A program made the position numbers and the translations under genes. A stretch of 64,000 bases of DNA. Source: an uncultured Paracoccaceae bacterium (GTDB taxonomy: Bacteria; Pseudomonadota; Alphaproteobacteria; Rhodobacterales; Rhodobacteraceae). Under the pieces are notes generated by a model. It searched no databases. It saw only the letters and a list, made by a program, of their open reading frames with translations, and was not told where the DNA came from. The stretch is taken from the NCBI GenBank assembly GCA_937872465.1, contig CALMSR010000068.1:62001-126000 (forward strand), written 5' to 3'. How positions within the stretch are numbered: position 1 is the stretch's first letter; each line of letters starts with the position of its first letter. Positions 41,898-50,727 of the stretch are shown one piece after another.

Positions 41898-42620
41898 ATG
41901 ACCTATTGCGTGGGCCTTCTGCTCGACGCCGGCATCGTGATGCTGTCGGACACGCGGACCAATGCCGGCGTCGACAACATCGCGATCTATCGCAAGATGT
42001 TCGTCTACGAGGAGCCCGGCGAGCGCGCCCTGGTGATGCTGACCTCGGGCAATCTCTCCATCACCCAGACGGTCATGGCCAAGCTCGAGCATGCGATCGA
42101 GGATCCGGAGGCCACGGGCGCCACCTCGATCCTGCTCGCCGAGACAATGCTCGAGATCGCCGAGATCGTCGGCCGCACCCTGAACGAGGTCAGCGTCGCC
42201 GTGGGCGACCGCATGAGCAAGATGAACCAGTCCGTGACCGCGCTGATCCTGCTCGGCGGTCAGCGCAAGGGCGGCCAGATGCGGCTCTTCATGATCTATC
42301 CCGAGGGGAATTTCATCGAGGCCACCGAGGACACGCCCTATCTCCAGATCGGCGAGCACAAGTACGGCAAGCCGATCCTCGACCGCGTGGTGACGCGGGC
42401 GACCTCGCTCGAGGACGGGCGCAAGGCGGTGTTGCTCTCGATGGATTCGACGCTGCGCTCCAACCTCTCGGTCGGCATGCCGCTCGATCTCGCGATCATC
42501 CACGCCGGATCCTGCCGGATCGACCGGCGCGAGCGCATCATGCCCGGCGATCCGGATTTCAGCGCCATGTCCGAGGCCTGGAGCCAGGCGCTCCGCGACG
42601 GCTTCCTGAACTTGCCGTGA
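41898..42620 (+). CDS. Anbu proteasome-type peptidase
   Basis: A 240-residue member of the Anbu (ancestral beta subunit) family, related to HslV and 20S beta subunits. After removal of Met1, Thr2 becomes the N-terminal nucleophile. Asp18 (SDTR) and Lys33 (YRKMF) are at the other two active-site positions when numbered from Met. The central GDRMSKMNQSVTALILLGGQ and the SMDSTLRSNLSVGMPLDL part are Anbu-specific. Purified Anbu proteins form open-ring or spiral assemblies with little known activity. It is the last gene of the four-gene operon and has no unfoldase partner here. Confidence 0.93.
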   Translation: MTYCVGLLLDAGIVMLSDTRTNAGVDNIAIYRKMFVYEEPGERALVMLTSGNLSITQTVMAKLEHAIEDPEATGATSILLAETMLEIAEIVGRTLNEVSVAVGDRMSKMNQSVTALILLGGQRKGGQMRLFMIYPEGNFIEATEDTPYLQIGEHKYGKPILDRVVTRATSLEDGRKAVLLSMDSTLRSNLSVGMPLDLAIIHAGSCRIDRRERIMPGDPDFSAMSEAWSQALRDGFLNLP

Positions 42621-42765
42621 CGGCTGTCGTCTGTGCGCGTCATCGCCACGCGCCGTGGTCCGTCACCCGAACTGCGCATCCCCCGTCGCCGCGGTTCCCG
42701 CCACGCGCACGGGGCTATGGCCGAACGATCCCTCCGGGTCAGCAGGCCGAACCCGGTCGGACGTG

Positions 42766-42842
42766 CCGATCGGGAGGGTCCGGCGGGGCGCAAGCCGCCG
42801 GGACCGGGTGAAATGAAAAACTTTCAGGCAAGGAGCCAAAGG
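42766..42842 (+). promoter_or_regulatory. Structured leader of the DUF992 gene, glycine-riboswitch-like
   Basis: The 224-base gap before the DUF992 gene ends in a compact structured element. A strong hairpin (GGTC-CGGCGG, loop GGCGCAAG, CCGCCG-GGACC) spans 42777-42805. It is followed by AAAAACTTTCAGGCAAGGAGCC, close to the ACTCTCAGGCAAAAGGACC end of glycine aptamers. An upstream CGGGAGG could pair with CTTTC, as P3 does. The usual GCCGAAGG core is not intact, so this may be a diverged aptamer or chance. AAGGAG inside it doubles as the ribosome site, which would suit translational control. Confidence 0.25.
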
Positions 42843-42844
42843 AA

Positions 42845-43306
42845 ATGAGACTTCCCATCGCGATGATCGCAACCGCGGCCGCCCTCATGGCGGCGCCGGC
42901 CTTCGCCGAACTCGGCGTCGAGTTCGGCGTGCTGACCTGCAAGCTCAAGGACGTGCACAACGACATCGTCTACACGAGCGAGAAATTCGCCTGCGACTAC
43001 AAGCCAAAGACCGGCGACGCCCAGACCTACGAGGGCGAGATCAAGAGCGTCGGCGTTGATCTCTCGGTTACCGAGGACACGACGCTGGTCTGGGGGGTAG
43101 TGGCGACCGGCGAAGGCACCAAGGCACCCGACTCGCTCAAGGGCTCGTTTTTCGGCGGAACTGCCGCGGCGGAAGTCGGCGCCGGGGCGGGCGCAGGTGT
43201 CCTCGTTGGCGGCGGCGACAAGTCGATCGCGCTGAATCCGATCAGCGTTTCGGGCGTCGAGGGCGTGGGCGCGTCGCTCGATCTCTCGGAATTCGAGCTG
43301 CGCTGA
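42845..43306 (+). CDS. DUF992 exported protein
   Basis: A 153-residue exported protein. The signal peptide (residues 1-21, cleavage AFA-EL) is followed by GVEFGVLTCKLKD, paired cysteines (32 and 50), and the C-terminal glycine-rich GAGAGVLVGGGDKSIALNPI, which is the DUF992 signature. The role of the family is unknown; the mature protein looks like a small beta-structured periplasmic protein. It is monocistronic, with an unusual structured leader and paired hairpins downstream. Confidence 0.85.
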   Translation: MRLPIAMIATAAALMAAPAFAELGVEFGVLTCKLKDVHNDIVYTSEKFACDYKPKTGDAQTYEGEIKSVGVDLSVTEDTTLVWGVVATGEGTKAPDSLKGSFFGGTAAAEVGAGAGAGVLVGGGDKSIALNPISVSGVEGVGASLDLSEFELR

Positions 43307-43318
43307 ACGCACAGCGAC

Positions 43319-43389
43319 TCCCGGCGCGTCCGCGCCGGGGCCGTCTCATATCATGTTAGCGCGGCCCGATCGGCGAGTGTCGATCGGGC
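43319..43389. terminator. Two hairpins between convergent genes
   Basis: A first stem CCCGGCGC/GCGCCGGG lies 13 bases after the DUF992 stop. A second perfect 9-bp stem, GCCCGATCG (43364-43372) and CGATCGGGC (43381-43389), has an 8-base loop. They sit between convergent genes and may serve both directions. Neither has a clear T-run. Confidence 0.5.
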
Positions 43390-43468
43390 AGGCGATCCCT
43401 GACTCGCACAGGGAAGAGTCACCCTACAGACCGTTGGTACAGCGCCGTGGCGCTAGGGAAGGGCCGTC

Positions 43469-44635
43469 TCAGGCCGCGGGCATCGCCGTCTCGACCAGCC
43501 TTACCCAATAGGAACAGCCGACCGGGATGAGGGCATCGTCGAAATCGTACTCCGGGTGGTGCAGCCTCGCGCTGTCGCCGTTGCCGAGGAAGATGAAGGC
43601 GCCGGGGCGCGCGTTCAGCATGTAGGAGAAATCCTCGCCGCCCATGATCGGCGGGGTCTCGGTGTCGACCCCGCCGGCGACTTCCGCCGCGACCTGCGCC
43701 GCGAAGGCGGCGCGCCCGGCGTCGTTGGCGGTGACCGGATAGCCCGGCCGGAAATCCAGCACCGCCTCCGCACCATAGGCCCGGCCGACGTTCGGGACGA
43801 TCGCGGCGATGCGCTCCGCGATGAGCGCGCGGATCCCGGGGTCAAGTGCGCGGGAGGTGCCGCGCAGCTCCACCCGGCCGGGAATGACGTTGAAGGCGTC
43901 GCTCTCGGAGCGGAACGAGGTCACCGAGACGACCGCGGCCTTCAGCGGATCGGTGTTGCGCGCCACGATCCCCTGGAGCGCCGCGACGATCTGGCTCGCG
44001 GCGAGGATCGGGTCGATGCAATCATGCGGCTGCGCCGCATGGCCGCCCCTCCCGGTGACATGGATGGTGAAGAGGTCGGTCGAGGCCAGCATCGGGCCCG
44101 GCCGGATGCCGAAGGCGCCGAGCGGCAGGCCGGGCATGTTGTGCAGCCCGTAGACCTCCTCGATGCCGAAGCGCTCCATCATGCCGTCCTCGACCATCTC
44201 GCGCCCGCCGCCGCCGCCTTCCTCGGCCGGCTGGAAGATCACCACTGCGGTACCGTCGAAATTGCGCGCCTCCGCGAGATATTGCGCCGCCCCGAGCAGC
44301 ATGGCGGTATGACCGTCGTGGCCGCAGGCATGCATGGCGCCGGGCGTCTTCGAGGCATGCGGCAGGCCGGTCTCCTCGGACATGGGCAGCGCGTCCATGT
44401 CGGCCCGGAGCGCGATCACCCGCCCCGAGGCGTTCGATCGGCCGCGGATCACGCCGACGACCCCGGTCCGGCCGATCCCCGTCGCCACCTCGTCGCAGCC
44501 GAAGCCGCGCAGCTTCTCCGCCACGAAGGCGCTGGTGCGGTGCGTCTCGAAGAGGATCTCCGGATGGGCATGAAGGTCCCGGCGCCACTCGGCGATCGCG
44601 GGGGAGAGCTCGGCGAAGCGGTTCACGACGGGCAT
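43469..44635 (-). CDS. M20-family amidohydrolase (hippurate/IAA-amino-acid hydrolase-like)
   Basis: A 388-residue zinc-dependent amidohydrolase. RRDLHAHPEILFETHRTSAF at the start, ALRADMDALPMSEETGLPHA, the metal motif MHACGHDGHTAMLLGAA, PAEEGGGGGREMVEDG and the late MGGEDFSYML contain the expected metal ligands (Cys, His, Glu, Asp). Members cleave N-acyl amino acids such as hippurate or acetyl amino acids. The ATG at 44635 has an excellent ribosome site, GGAGGTGAG. It is monocistronic; the exact substrate is unknown. Confidence 0.92.
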   Translation of the reverse strand: MPVVNRFAELSPAIAEWRRDLHAHPEILFETHRTSAFVAEKLRGFGCDEVATGIGRTGVVGVIRGRSNASGRVIALRADMDALPMSEETGLPHASKTPGAMHACGHDGHTAMLLGAAQYLAEARNFDGTAVVIFQPAEEGGGGGREMVEDGMMERFGIEEVYGLHNMPGLPLGAFGIRPGPMLASTDLFTIHVTGRGGHAAQPHDCIDPILAASQIVAALQGIVARNTDPLKAAVVSVTSFRSESDAFNVIPGRVELRGTSRALDPGIRALIAERIAAIVPNVGRAYGAEAVLDFRPGYPVTANDAGRAAFAAQVAAEVAGGVDTETPPIMGGEDFSYMLNARPGAFIFLGNGDSARLHHPEYDFDDALIPVGCSYWVRLVETAMPAA

Positions 44636-44920
44636 GGGCTCACCTCCGAATGTTCCCGGCAATCTGCGGGCGGGAGAGGACAGCGTCAAGCGGCGCCGCA
44701 AGACGGCTCAGGTACATCACATTTGGATGATGGTTCCTGCGAAGGCTGAAACAACGGCTTCGGGCGCGGTTCCCGTCCGGAGTGACGTCGAGCACCCGGT
44801 GGAGTGCATGCTCGATCGCCCATCAGCCGCCGGTGAAGGGCCCCCGGGGCGAGGCGTCTCGACCCGGTCACGGATCGATCGCCGCAGGCATGGTGGGATG
44901 ACTGAAGCTGGCCAGCCAGT
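44636..44920. other. Intergenic region upstream of the amidohydrolase
   Basis: A 285-base gap. No gene is supported on either strand. It should contain the promoter of the amidohydrolase and the 3' end of the exported protein gene transcript. Confidence 0.45.
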
Positions 44921-45322
44921 TCAGGTTCCCGCTCCGGTCTGCGGACAGGGAAGGGGCAGGGTGTCTGTGCTCCCGAGGCGCAGGCGGCGCCCGTCGTCGC
45001 TGTCATGGAGCTCGACGAAGACGCCGTCCGCCTCGCGGGTGATGCGCCAGCAGATCTCCTCCGGCCTTCCGTCGTAGCGGAAGCAGATCGCCTCGCCTTC
45101 GCCGCGCCAGCTGCCCGCGGTGCATTCGGCCTCGCCGGCGTAGCGCCAGAGGCTGCGCCGGCCCGGCAGGAACTGCTCCGAGCCATAGGGCCTGCCGCCT
45201 TCGGTGAAATGCAGCGTCCGGCCCTCGGCGAGGCGCTCGAACGCCTCCGCGCTCAGGATCTCGGCCGCCCGGGCGGAAGTGGCGGCGAGGGCGAGAAGGG
45301 CGGGGAACAGGAGCCGTCGCAT
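44921..45322 (-). CDS. Hypothetical exported protein
   Basis: A 133-residue protein with a signal peptide (FPALLALAATSARAAE, cleavage near residue 19). The mature part contains four cysteines (in AECTAG, AICFRY, EICWRI and PLPCPQ), possibly forming two disulfides, and is rich in charged residues. I do not recognise its family with confidence. It resembles small secreted proteins common in roseobacters. It is encoded alone, divergent from argS with 127 bases between, and no function can be given. Confidence 0.7.
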   Translation of the reverse strand: MRRLLFPALLALAATSARAAEILSAEAFERLAEGRTLHFTEGGRPYGSEQFLPGRRSLWRYAGEAECTAGSWRGEGEAICFRYDGRPEEICWRITREADGVFVELHDSDDGRRLRLGSTDTLPLPCPQTGAGT

Positions 45323-45449
45323 CCCGCGAGGCTAGCGCAGCGGGACCGGTGCTGCATCCCGGATCCCGGCGGCGCGGAGGAAATTTGTCCGTGGAGACGG
45401 CGGATTGCCTGTGTTAACCGCGGGCAGGCTGCAGGCGGAGAGGCCGGCG

Positions 45450-47195
45450 ATGGATATCTATGCAGAAATGAAGGCCCTGGTCGACGCGGCGATCGCGCGC
45501 CTCGTGGCCGAGGATGCGCTGCCCGGCGGGCTCGACCTCGGGGCGGTGACCGTCGAGCCGCCGCGCGACCCGGCTCATGGCGACATGGCGACCAATGCGG
45601 CGATGGTGCTGGCGCGGCCGGCGAAGGCGGCGCCGCGCGCCATCGCCGAGGCGCTGGCCGGGATTCTCGCCGAGGCGCCGGTGGTGGTCTCCGCCGAGGT
45701 CGCGGGACCGGGGTTCCTCAACCTGCGGCTCGACCCGGGCCGCTGGTTCGCCACCGTGCCGGCGATCCTGGCGGCGGGGCGCGACTTCGGCCGCTCGGGC
45801 GCGGGCGGCGGGCGGCGGATCAACGTCGAATTCGTCTCCGCCAATCCCACCGGGCCGATGCATGTGGGGCATGTGCGCCACGCGGTCTTCGGCGATGCGC
45901 TGGCCTCGCTGCTCGACTTCGCCGGGTTCGACGTCACCCGCGAATATTACATCAACGACGGCGGCGCGCAGGTCGACGTGCTCGCGCGGTCGGTGCATCT
46001 GCGCTACCTGGAAGCGCTGGGGCGCGCGGTGGAGTTCCCCGACGGGACCTATCCCGGCGACTACCTGATTCCGCTCGGCGCCGAACTCGCCGAGAAGCAC
46101 GGCGAGAGCCTCGTCGGCACGGACCACGAGGAATGGCTGCCGGACGTGCGCGACTTCGCCACCGAGGCGATGCTGGCGCTGATCCGCGAGGATCTGGCCT
46201 CGCTCGGGGTGACCATGGACCGGTTCTTCTCCGAGCGGTCGCTCTACGGCACCGGGCGGATCGAGGCGGCGCTGGCCGCGCTCGAGGCGCGGGGGCTGAT
46301 CTACGAGGGCGTGCTCGAACCGCCCAAGGGCAAGCTGCCCGAAGATTGGGAGCCGCGCGAGCAGACGCTTTTCCGATCAACGGCTTACGGCGACGACGTC
46401 GACCGGCCCGTGAAGAAGTCCGACGGCGGCTGGACCTATTTCGCACCCGACATCGCCTATCATTTCGACAAGATCGAGCGCGGCTACGACGAGCTGATCG
46501 ACGTGCTCGGGGCCGACCATGGCGGCTATGTCAAGCGCATGAAGGCGGCGGTGGCCGCACTCTCGGACGGCAAGGTGCCGCTCGACGTCAAGCTCTGCCA
46601 GATGGTCCGGCTCTTCAAGGGCGGCGAGCCCTTCAAGATGTCCAAGCGCGCCGGCAATTTCGTCACCTTGCGCGACGTGGTCGAGCAGGTCGGCCCCGAC
46701 GTGACGCGCTTCGCAATGCTGACGCGCAAGAACGACGCGCCGCTCGACTTCGACTTCGACAAGGTGCTGGAGCAATCCAAGGACAATCCGGTCTTCTACG
46801 TCCAGTATGCCCATGCCCGGGCGCAATCGGTGCTGGCGCGCGGTGCGGCTGCGGGCATCGACACGAGCGACGCTGCGCTCGCCACGGCAGTTCTCGGCGG
46901 CCTCGGCGCGCCGGGCGAATCGCGCCTGATCCGCAAGGCGGCGGAATGGCCGCGGCAGGTCGAATCGGCGGCGGCGGCACATGAGCCTCACAGGATCGCC
47001 TTCTATCTCTTTGATCTCGCGTCTGAGTTCCATTCGCTTCAGCATCAGGGCAAGCTGGATCCGGAGCTGCGCTTCATCCGCGAGGAGGCGCCGGAGACGA
47101 GCCGCGCGCGGCTCGCACTTGTGCGCGCGACACAGGTTGTCATCGCCGCTGGGCTTGGTATTCTCGGGGTTACCCCGATGGAAGAGATGCGCTGA
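45450..47195 (+). CDS. argS: Arginyl-tRNA synthetase
   Basis: A 581-residue class I aminoacyl-tRNA synthetase. The N-terminal Add-1 domain (about 1-115) is followed by EFVSANPTGPMHVGH, whose MHVGH is the HIGH signature. The late KMSKRAGNFVTL is the KMSKS-equivalent loop, and the DALR anticodon-binding domain ends with LGILGVTPMEEMR. The ATG at 45450 follows GGCGGAGAGG; an upstream start at 45405 would add 15 unrelated residues. It leads a series with the SPOR gene, nagZ and scpAB, 76 bases ahead of the next gene. Confidence 0.96.
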   Translation: MDIYAEMKALVDAAIARLVAEDALPGGLDLGAVTVEPPRDPAHGDMATNAAMVLARPAKAAPRAIAEALAGILAEAPVVVSAEVAGPGFLNLRLDPGRWFATVPAILAAGRDFGRSGAGGGRRINVEFVSANPTGPMHVGHVRHAVFGDALASLLDFAGFDVTREYYINDGGAQVDVLARSVHLRYLEALGRAVEFPDGTYPGDYLIPLGAELAEKHGESLVGTDHEEWLPDVRDFATEAMLALIREDLASLGVTMDRFFSERSLYGTGRIEAALAALEARGLIYEGVLEPPKGKLPEDWEPREQTLFRSTAYGDDVDRPVKKSDGGWTYFAPDIAYHFDKIERGYDELIDVLGADHGGYVKRMKAAVAALSDGKVPLDVKLCQMVRLFKGGEPFKMSKRAGNFVTLRDVVEQVGPDVTRFAMLTRKNDAPLDFDFDKVLEQSKDNPVFYVQYAHARAQSVLARGAAAGIDTSDAALATAVLGGLGAPGESRLIRKAAEWPRQVESAAAAHEPHRIAFYLFDLASEFHSLQHQGKLDPELRFIREEAPETSRARLALVRATQVVIAAGLGILGVTPMEEMR

Positions 47196-47271
47196 GGCAT
47201 CCGTTAAGACATTTCGGGGTTGGAGCAGCGGCACATACAAGGTATAGTGTGTCAAAACAGGCAAGAACCCC

Positions 47272-48228
47272 ATGCGCGATCTCTACAGCGACGACTACGA
47301 GTCCGTTGCGGGCGATGTCCGCGACCGGCTGATCCCCCCGAGCATCCGCCGGATGGCCGGCGCCGCGGTCTTTGTCGGGCTGGTCGGCGCGATGGCGCTC
47401 TGGTCCTACCGGCTCGGAACCCGCGATGCGACCGAGGTGCCGATCATCCGGGCGATGGAGGGGCCGGCGCGGCTCCAGCCCGAGGATCCCGGGGGGCTGC
47501 AGGCGGCGCATCAGGGCCTCGAGGTCAATGCGGTGCTCTCCGGTCAGCCGGCGCCGGTCCCGCGCGAACGGACGCCTTTGGAGCCTGCGCCGCCGGCCTT
47601 GGCGGAAGAGGACGGGCCGCAGGGCGAACTGGTCGTCGCGGCGCCCGCGAGCCTGCCGGATGCGGCGGAGGGCGGGGATCTGCGCATGCCCGAGGCCGAG
47701 GCCCAGGAAGTGCTCGCGGCGCTCGAGGTCGGTCTGGCGCCGGACCTGGGCGGTGCGCCGGCTGAGGCGGACGCGCCCGTCGAGGCGGATCTGCTGCCCG
47801 AGGGCACCGCGCCCGCGGTGCGGCCGCTCGGCCGACCGAGCAACCTGGTGCGCGCCACCGCGAAGGCCCCGGCAGCGGCCCCCAAGGCGCAGCCGAAGGC
47901 CGCGGCCGCGGCCGCGGCCGCGGCTCCGGCCCCGGCGCCGGGTGTCGCGCAGGCGCGCGAGGTCGGCAGCGTCAGCCCGGGTTCTCGGCTGGTGCAGCTC
48001 GGCGCCTATGACAGCGAAGCGATCACCCGGCAGGCCTGGGCGCAACTCGTTGCCAAGAACGGCGACCTGCTGGGATCGAAGAGCCTCTATGTGGAACGGA
48101 CGACCTCGAATGCGCGGGTGTTCTACCGGCTGCGGGTCGCGGGCTTCGAGAATACCGAGCAAACCCGCGTCATGTGTGAGGCCCTGCGGGCCCGCAGCAT
48201 CGATTGCATCCCGGTAACGTTGCAATAG
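47272..48228 (+). CDS. SPOR-domain membrane protein
   Basis: A 318-residue bitopic protein. A cytoplasmic start (MRDLYSDDYE) precedes one membrane helix (about 27-44) and a long Pro/Ala/Glu-rich periplasmic linker (about 60-235), which includes a run of nine alanines encoded by GC-only repeats near 47894-47925. The C-terminal SPOR domain (about 240-318: RLVQLGAYDSEAITRQAWAQ) binds denuded peptidoglycan glycan strands, usually at the division site. Its stop is directly followed by nagZ, whose product also acts on peptidoglycan fragments. Confidence 0.9.
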   Translation: MRDLYSDDYESVAGDVRDRLIPPSIRRMAGAAVFVGLVGAMALWSYRLGTRDATEVPIIRAMEGPARLQPEDPGGLQAAHQGLEVNAVLSGQPAPVPRERTPLEPAPPALAEEDGPQGELVVAAPASLPDAAEGGDLRMPEAEAQEVLAALEVGLAPDLGGAPAEADAPVEADLLPEGTAPAVRPLGRPSNLVRATAKAPAAAPKAQPKAAAAAAAAAPAPAPGVAQAREVGSVSPGSRLVQLGAYDSEAITRQAWAQLVAKNGDLLGSKSLYVERTTSNARVFYRLRVAGFENTEQTRVMCEALRARSIDCIPVTLQ

Positions 48229-49242
48229 ATGGCGCCCCGCGCGGTCATCCTCGGCTGCCAGGGTCCGGATCTCGGTGCCGACGAACGGCGGTTTCTCGCC
48301 GCGGCCGCGCCCTGGGGCTTCATCCTCTTCGCGCGCAACATCGAGACGCCCGGCCAGCTCAGGCGGCTGACGGGCGATCTGCGCGAAGCGGTCGGGCGCG
48401 ACGCGCCGATCCTGATCGACCAGGAAGGCGGGCGGGTCGCGCGGATGCGCGGGCCGGACTGGCGCGAATGGGCGCCGGCGCTCGAGGAATGCGCGCGCCT
48501 GCCCGGCCGCGACCTGCGGGCCCGGGCGATGTACCTGCGCTACCGGCTGATCGCGGCGGAACTGCGCGCCGTGGGCATCGACGTCAATTGCGCGCCGGTG
48601 CTCGACGTGGTGCAGCCCGACACCCATGGCGTCATCCGCAACCGCTGCTACGGCGCCGATCCCGCCGAGGTGGCGGCGATCGGGCGCGCTGTGGCCGAGG
48701 GCCTGATCGCCGGCGGCGTGCTGCCGGTGATGAAGCACATGCCGGGCCACGGGCGCGCGACCCGCGACAGCCACGTGGACCTGCCGCAGGTGTCGGCGCC
48801 GCTGGCCGATCTCGAGAGGGTCGACTTCGCGCCATTCCGGGCGCTGGCCGATCTGCCCGCGGCGATGAGCGCGCATGTGGTCTATGCCGCCCTCGATGCG
48901 GCGCGCCCCGCTACGCTCTCGCCGGAGGTGATGCGGCGGATCCGGGGCGACATCGGCTTCGACGGGCTCCTGATGACCGACGATCTCTCGATGCAGGCCC
49001 TGCGCGGGCCGTTCGGGGCGCGGGCCGAGGCGGCGATCGCGGCGGGCTGCGACATGGTGCTCCATTGCAACGGCGACCCCGCGGAGGCGGCGGCGGTGGC
49101 GGAGGCGGTGCCGGAACTCGCGGGCAGGGCGCTGGCGCGTGCGGAACGGGCGCAGGCGGTGCGGGGTTCCGCGGGACAGGCGGATCCGGCGGCGCTCGAG
49201 GCCGAATTCGTCGAGCTGAGGGAGCGCGCGGCCGGTGCCTGA
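48229..49242 (+). CDS. nagZ: Beta-N-acetylhexosaminidase NagZ
   Basis: A 337-residue glycoside hydrolase family 3 enzyme. ILIDQEGGRVARMRGPDW, the His-loop KHMPGHGRATRDSHVDLP and the nucleophile aspartate in LLMTDDLSMQAL are all present. It removes GlcNAc from anhydro-muropeptides in the cytoplasm during cell-wall recycling. It has no signal peptide, as expected. It begins directly after the SPOR stop codon and overlaps scpA by 8 bases, giving a tight four-gene unit. Confidence 0.95.
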   Translation: MAPRAVILGCQGPDLGADERRFLAAAAPWGFILFARNIETPGQLRRLTGDLREAVGRDAPILIDQEGGRVARMRGPDWREWAPALEECARLPGRDLRARAMYLRYRLIAAELRAVGIDVNCAPVLDVVQPDTHGVIRNRCYGADPAEVAAIGRAVAEGLIAGGVLPVMKHMPGHGRATRDSHVDLPQVSAPLADLERVDFAPFRALADLPAAMSAHVVYAALDAARPATLSPEVMRRIRGDIGFDGLLMTDDLSMQALRGPFGARAEAAIAAGCDMVLHCNGDPAEAAAVAEAVPELAGRALARAERAQAVRGSAGQADPAALEAEFVELRERAAGA

Positions 49243-50026
49243 GGATTTCTTCGACGCCGAAGCCACCGTCGAGCGCCTCGCCGCCGAGGCGCTGGTGGTC
49301 GATCTCGACGGTTACGAGGGGCCGCTCGACCTGCTTCTCACCCTGGCGCGCTCGCAGCGCGTCGATCTGCGGCGGATCTCGATCCTGCGGCTGGCCGAGC
49401 AATACCTGAACTTCGTCGAGGCCGCGAAGCGGCTTCGCATCGAGCTGGCCGCGGATTATCTGGTGATGGCGGCCTGGCTCGCCTATCTCAAGTCCCGCCT
49501 GCTGCTGCCGCCGGATCCGGCGGAGGAGGGGCCCTCCGGCGACGAGTTGGCGGCGCATCTCGCCTTCCAGCTCGAACGACTCGAGGCAATGCGCGCGGCG
49601 GCGGCGCGGCTCATGGCGCGCGATCAGCTCGGCCGCGACGTCTTCGCGCGCGGCCAGACCGAGGCGGTGACCCGGCAGACGAAGGTGGTCCATACCGCCG
49701 ACATGCTCGACCTCCTGCGCGCCTATGCGCGGATCAAGACCCGCGAGGATTTCACGCCGCTGCACCTGGCGCGGGAGCCGGTCTATACCATGGAGGCGGC
49801 ACTGGAGCGGATGCGCGGGCTGATCGGCACCGCGATCGACTGGGTGCGCCTTTCCGCCTGGCTGCCCGACGAATGGGCCGGTGACCCGAAGCGGCGGCGC
49901 TCGGCGACGGCGGCAAGTTTCGCAGCGGCGCTGGAGTTGGCCAAGGCCGGGCGGCTCGACCTGCGCCAGGACGCCGCCTTCCAGCCGATCTATCTCAGAG
50001 CGCGCCCCGGGGAGGATGACGCATGA
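49235..50026 (+). CDS. scpA: Segregation and condensation protein ScpA
   Basis: A 263-residue kleisin. The N-terminal region with DLDGYEGPLDLLLTLARSQR, VDLRRISILRLAEQYLNFVE and AAWLAYLKSRLLLP is the ScpA signature. The C-terminal winged-helix part (about 180-255) binds the Smc head. With ScpB and Smc it forms the condensin that organises the chromosome. The start is GTG, overlapping nagZ by 8 bases; it overlaps scpB by 4 bases. Confidence 0.95.
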   Translation: MPEDFFDAEATVERLAAEALVVDLDGYEGPLDLLLTLARSQRVDLRRISILRLAEQYLNFVEAAKRLRIELAADYLVMAAWLAYLKSRLLLPPDPAEEGPSGDELAAHLAFQLERLEAMRAAAARLMARDQLGRDVFARGQTEAVTRQTKVVHTADMLDLLRAYARIKTREDFTPLHLAREPVYTMEAALERMRGLIGTAIDWVRLSAWLPDEWAGDPKRRRSATAASFAAALELAKAGRLDLRQDAAFQPIYLRARPGEDDA

Positions 50027-50697
50027 ACGAGACCACGCGCGATTTCTACGCCGATCCGGCCTTCGCCGTGCCCGAGCTCGCCGAGCAGGAGCGCATGGTC
50101 GAGGCGGTGCTCTTCGCGAGCCGCGAGCCGATGACGGGGCGCGAGATCGCCGAGCGACTGCCCGCGGGCTCCGATGTCGGCGAGGCGCTGGCGGCGCTGC
50201 GGGCGCGCTATGCCGGGCGCGGGGTGCAGCTCGTGCGCACCGGCGATGCCTGGGCTTTCCGCACCGCCGCCGACCTGGGCTTCCTGATGACCCGCGAGGC
50301 GGTGGAAACCCGAAAACTAAGCCGGGCGGCCATCGAGACGCTGGCGATCGTCGCCTATCACCAGCCGGTGACACGGGCGGAGATCGAGGAGATCCGCGGC
50401 GTCTCGGTCTCGGGCGGCACGCTCGACCTGCTGATCGAGCTCGGATGGGTCCGGCTCGGCCGGCGACGGCAGACGCCGGGGCGGCCGATGACCTTCGTAC
50501 TCACGCCGGCCTTCCTCGACCATTTCGGCCTCGAATCCGATCGCGACCTGCCGGGCATCGCCGAACTGCGCGCCGCCGGCCTGCTCGACAACCGGCCCGA
50601 TCCCGGCGGACCGCTGCCGGCGCGCGGCGAGGCTGAGGACGATGCGGACGGGGAGCCGCTAGCGCTCGGCACGCCCCAGGAGGAGATGTTCTCCTGA
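50023..50697 (+). CDS. scpB: Segregation and condensation protein ScpB
   Basis: A 224-residue protein with two winged-helix domains. EQERMVEAVLFASREPMTGR and ETLAIVAYHQPVTRAEIEEI plus RGVSVSGGTLDLLIELGWVR are typical of ScpB. It dimerises and binds ScpA in the condensin. The last 50 residues (about 175-224) are an acidic, proline-rich tail of low complexity. It overlaps scpA by 4 bases (ATGA) and ends the condensin pair. Confidence 0.95.
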   Translation: MNETTRDFYADPAFAVPELAEQERMVEAVLFASREPMTGREIAERLPAGSDVGEALAALRARYAGRGVQLVRTGDAWAFRTAADLGFLMTREAVETRKLSRAAIETLAIVAYHQPVTRAEIEEIRGVSVSGGTLDLLIELGWVRLGRRRQTPGRPMTFVLTPAFLDHFGLESDRDLPGIAELRAAGLLDNRPDPGGPLPARGEAEDDADGEPLALGTPQEEMFS

Positions 50698-50727
50698 CCG
50701 GGCATTGAGCCCACGGGGAGCGCCCCG

